DNA of 64,000 nt, taken from Haematobia irritans (lineage: Eukaryota > Arthropoda > Insecta > Diptera > Muscidae). Where the stretch lies: contig NC_134400.1 of the NCBI RefSeq assembly GCF_050003625.1, positions 52,332,066 to 52,396,065 of the forward strand, read 5' to 3'. This document shows positions 21,105 through 33,675 of the stretch, piece after piece. A program made the translations under genes and the position numbers. The stretch's first letter is position 1; each line of letters opens with the position of its first letter. The notes beneath the pieces were generated by a model. It searched no databases. It had not been told where the DNA came from and was given only the letters and a program-made list of their open reading frames with translations.

Positions 21105-21135
21105 GATCGACTCAGAATCACCTCCTGAGTCGATC
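21105..21135. repeat. HINE-D core hairpin
   Basis: Arms GATCGACTCAG and CTGAGTCGATC (11 bp, perfect) flank a 9-nt loop. The right arm is the conserved dipteran mini-me/DINE-1 core. The same structure occurs in the duplicated copies near 40768 and 42202. Confidence 0.8.
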
Positions 21136-21865
21136 TAGCGCTTGGTGTCCGTCCGTCCGTCTGTCCATGTATTTGTTGTTCACAGGATTCCGGTCGCAAT
21201 TATTAACCGATTTTGATGAAATTTGGTTCAGCGAGTTTTTTGGGAACAAGGACGAACGCTATGGAATTTGGAAGAAATCGGATCAAATTTAGATATAGCT
21301 CCCATATATATGTATCGCCCGATTTCGACAAATGGGGTCACGTTGCGCTTTTTTTCAAACGGATCGTCACCAAATTTGGCACAAGGTAATCTTTTCCATC
21401 GCCCTTCTGCAAAATTTCATCCAAATCGGTTCAGATGTAGATATAGCTCTCATATATATGTATCGCCCGATTTTCCCAAATCTAGTGCTTGGTGTTCGTC
21501 CGTCCGTCCGTCCGTCCGTCCGTCTGTCCATGTATTTGTTGTTCACAGGATTCCGGTCACAATTATTAACCGATTTTGATAAAATTTGGTACAGGGAGTT
21601 TTTTGGGTACAAAGACGAACGCTATTGAATTTGGAAGAAATCGGATCAAATTAAGATATAGCTCCCATATATATGTATAGCCCTATTTTTGCTTTTTTAC
21701 AAACGGCTCGTCACCAAATTTGGCAAAAAATAATCTTTGTCAACGCCCTTCGGGTCTGCAAAATTTCATCCAGATCCATTCAGATTTAGGTATAGCTCTC
21801 ATATATATGTATCGCCCGATCTTCCCAAATTTGGCCACAAAACCCTTATTTATCAACCGATCTTA

Positions 21866-23163
21866 AAGGGTGATACGGTCAAAATTTGGTCAATATAAAT
21901 TTGACGTATTTCTTTCAATTTTGCATTTAAAAAACCTGAACACCCCTCATTTTGAAGGTGTGTGTGTGTAGAATGTTGCTCTTATTTTGATTTTGGAATT
22001 CACTCTTCAGTTGTCAAAATGCCGTCCAAGCAAGAAGAGCAGCGTATCAAAATTTTGCTCGCGCACCGCGAAAATCCGAGCTACTCGCACGCAAAGCTGG
22101 CAAAATCGCTAAAAGTTGCCAAATCAACCGTTACAAATGTAATTAAAGTGTTTGGGGAACGTTTGTCGACAGCCAGGAAGTCTGGATCGGGGGGAAATCG
22201 AAAACCGGAAGCCGCTGAGACGACAAAGAGAGTTGCCGGTAGTTTCAAGCGAAACCCTAACCTCTCTCTCCGAGATGCCGCAAATAAGCAGGGTGTATCG
22301 TCTACAACCGTGCATCGAGCCAAAAAACGAGCCGGACTATCGACTTACAAGAAGGTAGTGACTTCAAATCGCGATGATAAACAAAATACGACGGCCAAAG
22401 CGCGATCCCGGAGGCTGTACACGACGATGCTGACGAAGTTTGACTGCGTGGTAATGGACGAGGAAACCTACGTCAAAGCCAACTACAAGCAGCTTCCGGG
22501 ACAGGAGTTTTATACGCCAAAGGAAGGGGAAAGTTAGCAGATATTTTCAAGCACATAAAACTATCAAAGTTCGCAAAGAAATATCTGGTTTGGCAAGCCA
22601 TCTGTATCTGTGGTTTGAAAAGCAGCATTTTCATAGCTTCCGGGACTGTCAACCAAGAAATTTACGTGAAAGAGTGTTTGAATAAACGTCTGCTGCCTTT
22701 CCTGAAGAAACACGGTTGTTCCGTACTGTTTTGGCCGGATTTGGCATCTTGTCATTACGGTAAAAAGGCCATGGAGTGGTACGCCGCCAACAACGTGCAG
22801 GTGGTTCCCAAGGACAAGAACCCTCCCAACACGCCAGAGCTCCGCCCAATTGAGTAATACTGGGCTATTGTCAAGCGGAACCTAAAGAAGACCAAAAAAC
22901 TGCTAAGGACGAGCAGCAGTTCAAGGCAAACTGGCTTTCTGCGGCGAAGAAGGTGGACAAGGTGGCTGTACAAAATCTGATGGCAGGTGTCAGGCGTGAG
23001 GCCCGGCAATTCGGATTTGGAAAAGCGAAAGCCTAACTGAATATTTTTCCTGAATTTTATACTAATTGAACTTGAAAAAGAAATTTAATTTGATTTTTTA
23101 AATAAACGATTTCACCGATTCACACGCGTTTTCCCTTGACCAAATTTTGAACGTATCACCCTT
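21866..23163 (+). mobile_element. DD37E Tc1/mariner-type element, both TIRs present
   Basis: TIRs of about 28 bp start AAGGGTGATACGGTCAAAAT on the left; the right one is its near-perfect inverse. TA flanks both sides (21864-21865, 23164-23165). The empty site CCGATCT-TA-CTCAAAGTTGG matches the paralogous HINE-D copy at 44212. 1298 bp, a usual length for the superfamily. Confidence 0.95.
22019..23036 (+). pseudogene. DD37E transposase pseudogene, copy 2
   Basis: ATG at 22019 (MPSKQEEQRIKIL..). The N-terminus has two helix-turn-helix-like segments (SHAKLAKSLKVAKSTVTNV and SLRDAANKQGVSSTTVHRA), the usual DNA-binding part. The first catalytic Asp is in VVMDEETY (22457). A 1-nt loss near 22518 causes a stop at 22535. 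In the shifted frame follow WPDLASCHYG (Asp 22738) and PELRPIE (Glu 22852), then a TAA at 22855 in place of a Lys codon, and another frame change near 22900. The ancestral end is TAA at 23034-23036. The spacing Asp-37-Glu is clear, but the gene is dead. Confidence 0.9.
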
Positions 23164-23440
23164 TACTCAAAGTTGGCTAAATCTAATCTTCTATAGCACT
23201 AACTAGATGTTTTAATAATGGACTCAATATCAGTGGCATACTAACCCCGAAGGTGCAATATCAACTACAGCCAGTGTTACTAGAAGTAGGGGAAGAGGCG
23301 TCTTTTAGGGACGTAGGGCCACAATGTAGGGACATTTTGTAATAATTTTTACATTTTGGTGGCTCTAGAGGAGGAAATTAGAAGCCGGCAAGGCTTGATC
23401 TTTAACGATGTGTGGTAACAACAGTTACCACTCGTGCCAC

Positions 23441-23925
23441 AAAAAAAATCTAACAAAATTTGAAGATTACCACAAATGTACCAAACAAATATTTCTATAG
23501 AAATTTTTGTCAAAACTTTATTCCTTTAGAAAAAATCGTCAACATTTTATTTCTATAGAAAATTTTGTCAAAATTGTATTTCTATAAAAATTTTTTTCAA
23601 AATATTATTTTTATAAACATTTTTTTTTTATGAATTTTTTCAGAATTTTATTTCTATAGAATTTATTATCAAAATTTTATTTCTATAGAAACATTTCTCA
23701 AAAAAATTAGTTTATAGAAACGTTTTCCAAAATTTTATTTCTATAGAGATTAAAAAAATACTATTTTTGGTAGAATTCTACCAACTGTGGTAGAAAAATT
23801 TCGCAAACAAATTAGTTTATATAAACTTTTTCCAAAATGTTATTTCTATAGAGATTAAAAAAATACTATTTTTGGTAGAAATCTACCAACTATGGCAACT
23901 GTGGTTATATACGTTGCATTTTTAT
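23441..23925 (-). repeat. HINE-A minisatellite block
   Basis: Diverged TTCTATAGAAA / TTTTATTT units of about 29 bp, plus GGTAGAATTCTACCAACTGTGG-type words and a repeated 80-bp segment (ATTAAAAAAATACTATTTTTGG occurs twice). No head or 3' end. Confidence 0.55.
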
Positions 23926-24548
23926 GTTGTACGATAATAAAATATAAACATAAAAATAGTAAAGGGCCGTTTTCAAGTTATTCCAAAATATATGTAGCGG
24001 AAGTGCCTTAATTTGGAACATAACGGTATATCTCGAAAACTCGAGCTGATAGGAAAAAACCAAGTGCAGATTTGGATTCAGCGTCCCAAAAACTTTAAAA
24101 GCGATATTCAGTTCTTAATCAACAGAACCATTGTTCCCTCGTGTTATTTATGGCAATTTACCATTTTTAATTTCATGTCAATCGACAAACTAAATGCAAA
24201 AATTTGCTATAGTGAATTAGGGAAACGTCATTTTATCAAAGTACAATCTGGCAACACCAATTGGCTCTGAAGAGATGATCTCGAGAGACACCAGTTCAAC
24301 AATGTTTTGGATGGCGTATCGAATACTAAAAGAAAACAGAAAACTTCTAATTCTTATCTCAGGTAAATCTTCTTTTAAATGCTCAAGTAATTGATCGATG
24401 AACCATCTTCATGATATCTGTATTTATTTGATCATGGATTAACGAAAGGACGGCGATAAAATTTAGACCAATCCCTCGAAATGATATCATAGTACCAGAA
24501 AAATATCTTGGTCACACCACAATTTATACAGAGGATGATTCACTGTAC
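23926..24548. other. No recognisable feature
   Basis: Contains an 85-codon frame (24013-24270) without recognisable motifs and without support from any repeated copy in the window. I do not call it a gene. Confidence 0.4.
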
Positions 24549-24602
24549 ACACTGAAAAAATATTGCCGTAAGGATAAAGATTTCATGTCCTTAAAATATA
24601 AC
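24549..24602 (-). repeat. M1 end fragment
   Basis: CACTGAAAAAATATTGCCG and AAGATTTCATGTCCTTA match the inverted right end of M1. It is cut off by the HINE-B head. Confidence 0.5.
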
Positions 24603-26413
24603 CAGTAAGGAAAGTCTAAAGTCGGGCGGGGCCGACTATATTATACCCTCCACCACTTTGTAGATCTAAATTTTCGATAGCATATCACATCCGTCAAATG
24701 TGTTGGGTGCTATATATAAATGTTTGTCCTAAATACATACATTTAAATATCACTCGATTTGGACAGAATTTGATAGACTTTTACAAAATCTATAGACTCA
24801 AAATTTAAGTCGGTTAATGGACTAGGGTGGAACGCAATGTTAGTAAAAAAATATGGGAACATGTAAATCTGAAGCAATTTTAAGGAAACTTCGCAAAAGT
24901 TTGTTTGTGATTTATCGCTCGATATATATGTATTAGAAGTTTCGGAAAATTAGAGTCATTTTTACCAATTTTGGACTAAGCAGTGGCGATTTTACAAGGC
25001 AAATGTTGGTATTTTGACCATTTTTGTCGAAATCAGAAAAACATATATATGGGAGCTATATCTAAATCTGAACCGATTTTAACCAAATTTGGCACGCATG
25101 GCTACAATGCTAATTCTACACCCTGTGCAAAATTTCAACTAAATCGGAGTTAAAAATTGGCCTCTGTGGTCATATGTGTGTAAATCGGGCGAAAGCTATA
25201 TATGGGAGCTATATCTAAATCTGAACCGATTTTAACCAAATTTGGCACGCATGGCTACAATGCTAATTCTACACCCTGTGCAAAATTTCAACTAAATCGG
25301 AGTTAAAAATTGGCCTCTGTGGTCATATGAGTGTAAATCGGGCGAAAGCTACATATGGGAGATATATCCAAATCTGAACCGATTTCAACCAAATTTGGCA
25401 CGCATAGTAACAATGCTAATTCTACTCCCTATGCAAAATTTCAACTAAATCGGAGTTAAAAATTGGCCTCTGTGGTCATATGTGTGTAAATCGGGCGAAA
25501 GCTATATATGGGAGATATATCTAAATCTGAACCGATTTCAACCAAATTTGGCACGCATGGCTACAATGCTAATTCTACACCCTGTGCAAAATTTCAACTA
25601 AATCGGAGTTAAAAATTGGCCTCTGTGGTCATATGAGTGTAAATCGGGCGAAAGCTACATATGGGAGATATATCCAAATCTGAACCGATTTCAACCAAAT
25701 TTGGCACGCATAGTAACAATGCTAATTCTACTCCCTATGCAAAATTTCAACTAAATCGGAGTTAAAAATTGGCCTCTGTGGTCATATGTGTGTAAATCGG
25801 GCGAAAGCTATATATGGCAGCTATATCTAAATCTGAACCGATTTCAACCAAATTTGGCACGCATGGCTACAATGCTAATTCTACACCCTGTGCAAAATTT
25901 CAACTAAATCGGAGTTAAAAATTGGCCTCTGTGGTCATATGAGTGTAAATCGGGCGAAAGCTATATATGGGAGATATATCAAAATCTGAAACGATTTCAA
26001 CCAAATTTGGCACGCATAGTTACAATGCTAATTCTACTCCCTATACAAAATTTCAACTAAATCGGAGCACAAAATTGGCCTCTGTGGTCATTTGAGTGTA
26101 AATCGGGCGAAAGCTATATATGGGAGCTATATCTAAATCTGAACCGATTTGGCTGATATTTTGCAAGTTTTTCGAGACCTATAAAATATTCGGATGTACG
26201 GAATTTTAGGAAGATCGGTTGATATACACGCCAATTATGACCAGATCGGTGAAAAATATATATGGCAGCTATATCTAAATCTGAACCGATTTTTTCCAAA
26301 ATAAATAGGGATCGTCTTTGAGCCGAAACAGGACCCTATACCAAATTTTAGGAAAATCGGACTAAAACTGCGAGCTGTACTTTGCACACAAAAATACATC
26401 AACAGACAGACAG

Positions 26414-26448
<35 letters not shown>

Positions 26449-28152
26449 GACATCGCTAAATCGACTCAGAATTTAATTCTAAGACGATCGGTATACTAAA
26501 CGATGGGTCTCAGACTTTTCCTTCTTGGCGTTACATACAAATGCACAAACTTATTATACCCTGTACCACAGTAGTGGTGAAGGGTATAAATATGGGAACA
26601 TGTAAATCTGAAGCAATTTTAAGGAAACTTCGCAAAAGTTTGTTTGTGATTTATCGCTCGATATATATGTATTAGAAGTTTCGGAAAATTAGAGTCATTT
26701 TTACCAATTTTGGACTAAGCAGTGGCGATTTTACAAGGCAAATGTTGGTATTTTGACCATTTTTGTCGAAATCAGAAAAACATATATATGGGAGCTATAT
26801 CTAAATCTGAACCGATTTTAACCAAATTTGGCACGCATGGCTACAATGCTAATTCTACACCCTGTGCAAAATTTCAACTAAATCGGAGTTAAAAATTGGC
26901 CTCTGTGGTCATATGTGTGTAAATCGGGCGAAAGCTATATATGGGAGCTATATCTAAATCTGAACCGATTTTAACCAAATTTGGCACGCATGGCTACAAT
27001 GCTAATTCTACACCCTGTGCAAAATTTCAACTAAATCGGAGTTAAAAATTGGCCTCTGTGGTCATATGAGTGTAAATCGGGCGAAAGCTACATATGGGAG
27101 ATATATCCAAATCTGAACCGATTTCAACCAAATTTGGCACGCATAGTAACAATGCTAATTCTACTCCCTATGCAAAATTTCAACTAAATCGGAGTTAAAA
27201 ATTGGCCTCTGTGGTCATATGTGTGTAAATCGGGCGAAAGCTATATATGGGAGATATATCTAAATCTGAACCGATTTCAACCAAATTTGGCACGCATGGC
27301 TACAATGCTAATTCTACACCCTGTGCAAAATTTCAACTAAATCGGAGTTAAAAATTGGCCTCTGTGGTCATATGAGTGTAAATCGGGCGAAAGCTACATA
27401 TGGGAGATATATCCAAATCTGAACCGATTTCAACCAAATTTGGCACGCATAGTAACAATGCTAATTCTACTCCCTATGCAAAATTTCAACTAAATCGGAG
27501 TTAAAAATTGGCCTCTGTGGTCATATGTGTGTAAATCGGGCGAAAGCTATATATGGCAGCTATATCTAAATCTGAACCGATTTCAACCAAATTTGGCACG
27601 CATGGCTACAATGCTAATTCTACACCCTGTGCAAAATTTCAACTAAATCGGAGTTAAAAATTGGCCTCTGTGGTCATATGAGTGTAAATCGGGCGAAAGC
27701 TATATATGGGAGATATATCAAAATCTGAAACGATTTCAACCAAATTTGGCACGCATAGTTACAATGCTAATTCTACTCCCTATACAAAATTTCAACTAAA
27801 TCGGAGCACAAAATTGGCCTCTGTGGTCATTTGAGTGTAAATCGGGCGAAAGCTATATATGGGAGCTATATCTAAATCTGAACCGATTTGGCTGATATTT
27901 TGCAAGTTTTTCGAGACCTATAAAATATTCGGATGTACGCAATTTTAGGAAGATCGGTTGATATACACGCCAATTATGACCAGATCGGTGAAAAATATAT
28001 ATGGCAGCTATATCTAAATCTGAAACGATTTTTTCCAAAATCAATAGGGATCGTCTTTGAGCCGAAACAGGACCCTATACCAAATTTTAGGAAAATCGGA
28101 CTAAAACTGCGAGCTGTACTTTGCACACAAAAATACATCAACAGACAGACAG

Positions 28153-28194
<42 letters not shown>

Positions 28195-28338
28195 GGACAT
28201 CGCTAAATCGACTCAGAATTTAATTCTAAGACGATCGGTATACTAAACGATGGGCCTCAGACTTTTCCTTCTTGGCGTTACATACAAATGCACAAACTTA
28301 TTATACCCTGTACCACAGTAGTGGTGAAGGGTATAAAA
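24603..28338 (+). mobile_element. HINE-B with internal 1.74-kb tandem duplication
   Basis: Head AGTAAGGAAAGTCTAAAGTC, GGGCGGGGCCGAC hairpin, TTATACCCTCCACCAC. Then tandem 153-bp units (each with AACCGATTT.AACCAAATTTGG and ATCGGAGTTAAAAATTGGCC), which alternate between two variants to give a 306-bp higher-order period. The 3' part has (GACA)n, GACATCGCTAAATCGACTCAG, ATGCACAAACTTATTATACC and the hairpin end CCACAGTAGTGGTGAAGGG. Copy 1 of the duplication is 24851-26589 and copy 2 is 26590-28336. Confidence 0.88.
26400..26453 (+). repeat. (GACA/GACG)n microsatellite of HINE-B, first copy
   Basis: CAGACAGACAGACGGACAGA-type repeat. The second copy at 28140-28200 is 8 bp (two units) longer, while the surrounding 1.7 kb is almost identical. 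Confidence 0.85.
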
Positions 28339-28470
28339 ATCAATGGCATAAAGACAACATCTTTGGAACAGTGCATGCTTTACTTCAATGCATCTATAAA
28401 TCCTATTTTACGAATGTAAAATAAAATACCTCATGTAAATCATAATTATTATAGTCCTGATTTATTATAC

Positions 28471-28820
28471 TAGGTTAGGTTAGGTTATGTGGCAGCCCGA
28501 TGTATCAGGCTCACTTAGACTATTCAGTCCATTGTGATACCACAGTGGTGAACTTCTCTCTTATCACTGAGTGCTGCCCGATTCCATGTTAAACTCAATG
28601 ACAAGGGACCTCCTTTTTATAGCCGAGTCCGAACGGCGTTCCACATTCTAGTGAAACCACTTAGAGAAGCTTTGAAACCCTCAGAAATGTCACCAGCATT
28701 ACTGAGGTGGGATAATCCACCGCTGAAAAACTTTTTGGTGTTCGGTCGTAGCAGGAATCGAACCCACGACCTTGTGTATGCAAGGCGGGCATGCTAACCA
28801 TTGCACCACGGTGGCTCCCA
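28471..28820 (-). mobile_element. tRNA-derived SINE, copy 3
   Basis: Full-length copy on the minus strand, flanked by a perfect 13-bp duplication ATTTATTATACTA (28460-28472 and 28820-28832; one or two terminal bases are ambiguous). The tail AGGTTAGGTTAGG is at its left, the B box (GGAATCGAACCC, inverse) at 28752 and the head TGGCTCC at its right. Confidence 0.95.
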
Positions 28821-28832
28821 TTTATTATACTA

Positions 28833-30260
28833 ATTAGAAAATCCAAAATTCCCAAAATTTCTTTAAACTACTGAATAAATTCCCGAGTCTTCTGCTCAAA
28901 GCTTTCGTCCCCATCGACAAAAGAAAATGTGGGGATGAATCCCCCAATGCTGGCAACACTGTGGGGATATACCAAGATATTTAATGCGGCCCATTGGCAA
29001 GACCGTATCTTTTCTCTCCGTTGGTCTGACGGATCGGCTCAGAATTTCCCTCACAGTCTCACATCAATTTTTCAATACTTAAAAAGTTTGTATTTCATCC
29101 GTTGGTGGAAGTTTAACAAAAGTGGGCAACATCATTCAGAGATTCTGGACAAACCTTCGGATGAGTGTGAGGAGCAACTGACAGAAAGCAATTTGTATTT
29201 TTGATTTGGTATGCTTGAAATGACCACACACTTTACGCTCCATTGGACATTGTATATTTGTCCATTGTCCCATGTCCAGTTTACGAATGTAATACCCAGG
29301 AACACGTGTCCACGTCTCCATATACGTTAGTATGTAGTGCCTCATCATATAAAAATGTCAGCATATTGTTGTGCAATTATATTTCATTTCACATTCATGA
29401 TTGCAAAAATTTAAATAAAAAAAAACCTAGGGAAGGGAATTTTTTTTTTTCGATTCGTTTCGTTTGCAATCCACAACCGCTTTGTGTAATAAAAAGGACA
29501 ATAAAAACGGTACAAAGAAATTGCGAAAACATGAAATAAAATTTTGCCACAGGATATTGTATGCAAAATACACATTTCGTACTGAACGGAGTTTTTATTA
29601 AATGAAACTTTTATGCAGTCCCCAAAGTAGAGAACATATTTTGCAATGCACTCATTCGTTTTTATTTCATGTACATATGAACAAAACAAAAATGATATCC
29701 CAGCAAAAAATACTGCTGTCAATACTACAAAATGGGGGTTTGATATTTTCATTAGAAAGACAATATGTCTGTATTCTCCATGTACTTGATATGTTTGAGT
29801 TATCCACAGATTTGTCATCATTGAAAATGATTTGAAGTTTCCTTAAATCACAATACCACTAGAGAGCGAATAACTTGTGAAATATAATGAAAATAAATAT
29901 TAACAATCACTGAAATAAAGAGTTCGAAATTGAAAACGTAAAGCGATTCACATTTAATTTGTGAGCGCCTTTAATATGCTATTATCACTAGATTTTTGAA
30001 ACAAATTGCGAAGACTTCCTTACCATTTTATTTTTTGGATATGTGGATTTTGCTAGAATTTCTTTAAATATCTTTTAGACCCGTAAGTAGAAATTCTTAC
30101 GACGGTTTTGGTCGGACCACATTTACATTATCTACTTTTCAATTTTTTTCGTATGGCGACTTAGAAAACCTAAAAATTTTCTGAAGGACTAGGACCACCG
30201 AAGTAACGCCAACGGGATTGGGTGTAAACACCCAAAAATGTACCAAATTTGGCACACATA
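28833..30260. other. Unassigned region, about 1.4 kb
   Basis: One of the longer stretches without known repeats. Short open frames (for example 28929-29204 and 29411-29821 reverse) show no recognisable domain. It could hold host non-coding DNA or an intron; I cannot show either. Confidence 0.4.
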
Positions 30261-30450
30261 CACCCTCAAAAAAAATTGCTTCTCTAACATATGTTCCAAA
30301 CATATTTTGCAGCAAACACATATATTATTGGATATTGCCGAAACATTAATGATGTGAACATATAATATGTTTGGAAGCATTTTGAGACCAAAAATATTAT
30401 ATGCTTGGAAGAACTTTTCCCAAAGAAGATTGTGGTTGAAGAAGAACCAT
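30261..30450 (-). mobile_element. G element fragment (right end)
   Basis: It starts CACCCTCAAAAAAAATTGC after TA (30259-30260), as G right ends do in reverse. It carries ACATATGTTCCAAACATAT and AACATATAATATGTTTGG words and decays near GAAGATTGTGG. Confidence 0.65.
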
Positions 30451-30454
30451 TAGT

Positions 30455-31032
<578 letters not shown>

Positions 31033-31036
31033 TTGA

Positions 31037-31255
31037 TTAAAACGAAATTTTCATTAATGTTAGGATACGAATTTTTATGTCGAATCACTTAGCTATAAGG
31101 ACAAACAGACTTCATTGAAAAGTTTAGAGACTTTTAGACAAGGAAAAAACTTTATTTCAGAGAAATACGTCTTCTATTCTAAGCGAAATTCGTATTCGTA
31201 TTTTAAGCATGTGAAATATTTGGCCTCCCGACAATATTCTTTGCTGTGCACCATC
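31037..31255 (+). mobile_element. M1 fragment, right half
   Basis: TTTTCATTAATGTTAGGATAC, AACTTTATTTCAGAGAAATAC and CCCGACAATATTCTT follow the order of the right half of 31817-32471. The left half is replaced by the (TA)n block. Confidence 0.6.
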
Positions 31256-31816
31256 TACTATTTAATATGTGATAGAAACCAAATTTATGAAAATGGACCA
31301 AATTTTGGTCCGACCATCGGACCAAATTTAAAAAATTAGAAATCTTTTGGACCAATTTTGGTCCGATCGGACCAAAACGGCAACGCTGATTGGAATCTCC
31401 GGAAGTTTTTTTTTTTTGTTTTGCAACAGACGTGGAGAAGAGGATTTGTTATATTTGTAATGTGTGTGTGTGTATGTTTATGTTTGCTAGAACCTCCATC
31501 GAAATCAGTCCGTGGTATACCTACGAATATTCTTACTCAGATCTAGTGTTACCTAATTTCGCTTTTTTCCCCTTTATTGTAAAAATACATTTTCGAACGT
31601 CGTGTTTAAGAAATGTTCGTTCTCAAAAAAAGTAGATAACATGCAATAATACAAATCAAGTCATTAGTTTTCAATGTGAGAAAAAATTAAAATAAATGTA
31701 TATGCGCACATTTTTCAACCAAAATTGAAACTATACATAATTTTAATTAAACTAATATCAGAAATAAGAGAATGCGAGGATATGGTACAATAGTAAAGCA
31801 AATATAAATGTCCTTA
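31256..31816. other. Unassigned; GGACCAAA palindrome cluster
   Basis: At 31295-31376, GGACCAAA and its inverse alternate (GGACCAAATTTTGGTCC, then GGACCAATTTTGGTCCGATC). The remainder has a (GT)n run at 31460-31473 and no recognisable gene. Confidence 0.5.
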
Positions 31817-32471
31817 CACTGAAAAAAAGCATGCCCGGTTCCAAAGATTTTGTCTTTACTTTAACAGTTTGGGTATTAATTCGGAGCCAAAGAAGCGGAG
31901 AATACAAGTAAGAATACTTTAAAGACGCAATTCTCTTTTAAATTTGGGGGTTATGTACTAGCTTCTAGGAAGCAAATGTTAATTTTTCATTTTTTTAGAT
32001 TGTTTTCGTCAGTTGTTATCAAAATCCTTTAAAAACGAGTTAACGACAATTTTATTTTCCATATTAACACTCGACTTCCAGTAGAAATTATGCTATGTTT
32101 CAAGTAAAAAGCGTCTTTAAAATAAAGTGTTGAAAACCATGTCTTATTTTTTAACGATTTTTTGCTTTGTAGGCAAGATGCAAAAAGGAAACAAATTTAA
32201 AGACAATTTCATTAATTTTAAAGAATTTTTCTTAATTATTAAAGTCACGTTGACCTTACCTCAAAAATTTTATCTTTCATGTTATGATACACATTTTTAA
32301 GTAAAATCACTTAATTATAAGGACATTACAACTTCATTCAAAAGTTTATTGACTTTTGGACAAGGAAAAAAACTTTATTTTAGAGAAATGCGTCTTCCAT
32401 GTTAAGCAAAATTTGCATTCTTATTCTAAGGACATGAAATCTTTGAAATCACGACAATATTTTTTTCAGTG
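31817..32471 (+). mobile_element. M1 element, full copy
   Basis: Ends CACTGAAAAAAAGC and TTTTTTTCAGTG, TA on both sides (31815-31816, 32472-32473), 655 bp, non-coding. It is the reference copy for the M1 fragments in the window. A Tc1/mariner-dependent MITE is likely from the TA target and the CA..TG ends. Confidence 0.85.
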
Positions 32472-33104
32472 TAGAAAACTAAAAAATTAAATATAAATAA
32501 GATCGTTTAATTGCATTTATTTGACGTTCATTACAAACATCTTTGTAGTAATATGGGATGAAATTGATCGAAAGTACTGTTGTTACATTTACAACACATA
32601 CTAGAGATATATTTTGACATTTGCCGTTTTTGAAAACAATTACTAAAAAACACGTTGTGTTTTCCCCAATGTACGTACGTACAAAAATACATATCGTACA
32701 TTTTAAACGTTTACTCACACTACGCTAAGTACTAGCTATATTTGAAATTACCTACACCGTGTAATTTCAAAGTTACAGATTTCATTCAAGTAATATTTTA
32801 TTTATATTTTACAGCGGATTCCAAATGAAAAACCGCTCCGCTCCGGATTTTAGAAATGCCGCTCCCGCTCCGGCAAAAAAGGGCTTGCTCCGCTCCGGAT
32901 CCCTGATTTGAAGCAAAGTATATAATCATTCTTTTTATTAAAATGTCATTGTTTTAAAGAAATATGCCCTTTATATTGTGTACAGCATGTGTTCTACAAT
33001 TTAGGGCGTATAATATTTCATATTAGGTCAATATTTTCTAAGTGCAGAGAAATGTGTACTCCGTCAAATTCACTTGAAGTTCTAATACTAACAAGAAAAT
33101 TGTA
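32472..33104. other. Unassigned; CCGCTCC-rich island
   Basis: AT-rich, except 32833-32910, where CCGCTCC or GCTCCGG recurs about six times (AACCGCTCCGCTCCGG, CGCTCCCGCTCCGGC, GCTCCGCTCCGG). No gene recognised. Confidence 0.5.
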
Positions 33105-33675
33105 CACGGACGAAAAAGACTGTTTTTCATATGTTTGGGTATAAACATTATATGTTTGGAACTCAAATTTTTAAACACAATATTTTTGAGTGCAAACATA
33201 TAATGTTCATAAACTAGCATAATATGTTTGGGACATATATGTTAATATGTTGGAACATATTATGTTTGGGACATAGAATGTTTGTAAATATAATATGCTT
33301 GGATGAAAACATATATTAATTTAGAAATAGCCCATAAACATATATGTGTTTACAAAGAGAGACAAAGTGTATGCTGGAAGTAAAATAATGAAAGTAACCA
33401 ATTGGCGCATTAAAAATATATATACACAAAGAAAATTTCATTAAATATAGGAAAAATACTATGTGTGAATATAAACAAGTATAAATTTACATATTATGAG
33501 TAAAAATATATATGTTGTGATATAAGACTTCGCCAAAAATTGTATATGCTTAAGTAAAATATTAAAATGAGTATTCGGAGAGAAAATTCATTCGGAACCA
33601 AGGACGAGTAAGTCAAAATATTCAAACAAAGGTAATTAAAGGGATCTTCATAAAAACTAACGAAAGGGCACTATA

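Larger units (their letters stand above)
21005..23440 (-). mobile_element. HINE-D, split by a DD37E element
   Basis: It starts with the terminus GTGGTCAGGGTATAATAAG. Then follow a hairpin core (21105-21135), two GTCCGTCCGTCC blocks, each followed by TTGTTGTTCACAGGATTCCGG, and repeated TTAGATATAGCTCYCATATATATGTAT. After the DD37E insertion it resumes with CTCAAAGTTGGCTAAAT. Related pieces are at 40686-40905, 43938-44257 and 45760-46512. Confidence 0.65.

Noticed and set aside
24603..28338. CRISPR-like array because of regular repeats
   Set aside because: The units are contiguous 153-bp tandem repeats without spacers, in a eukaryotic repeat family.
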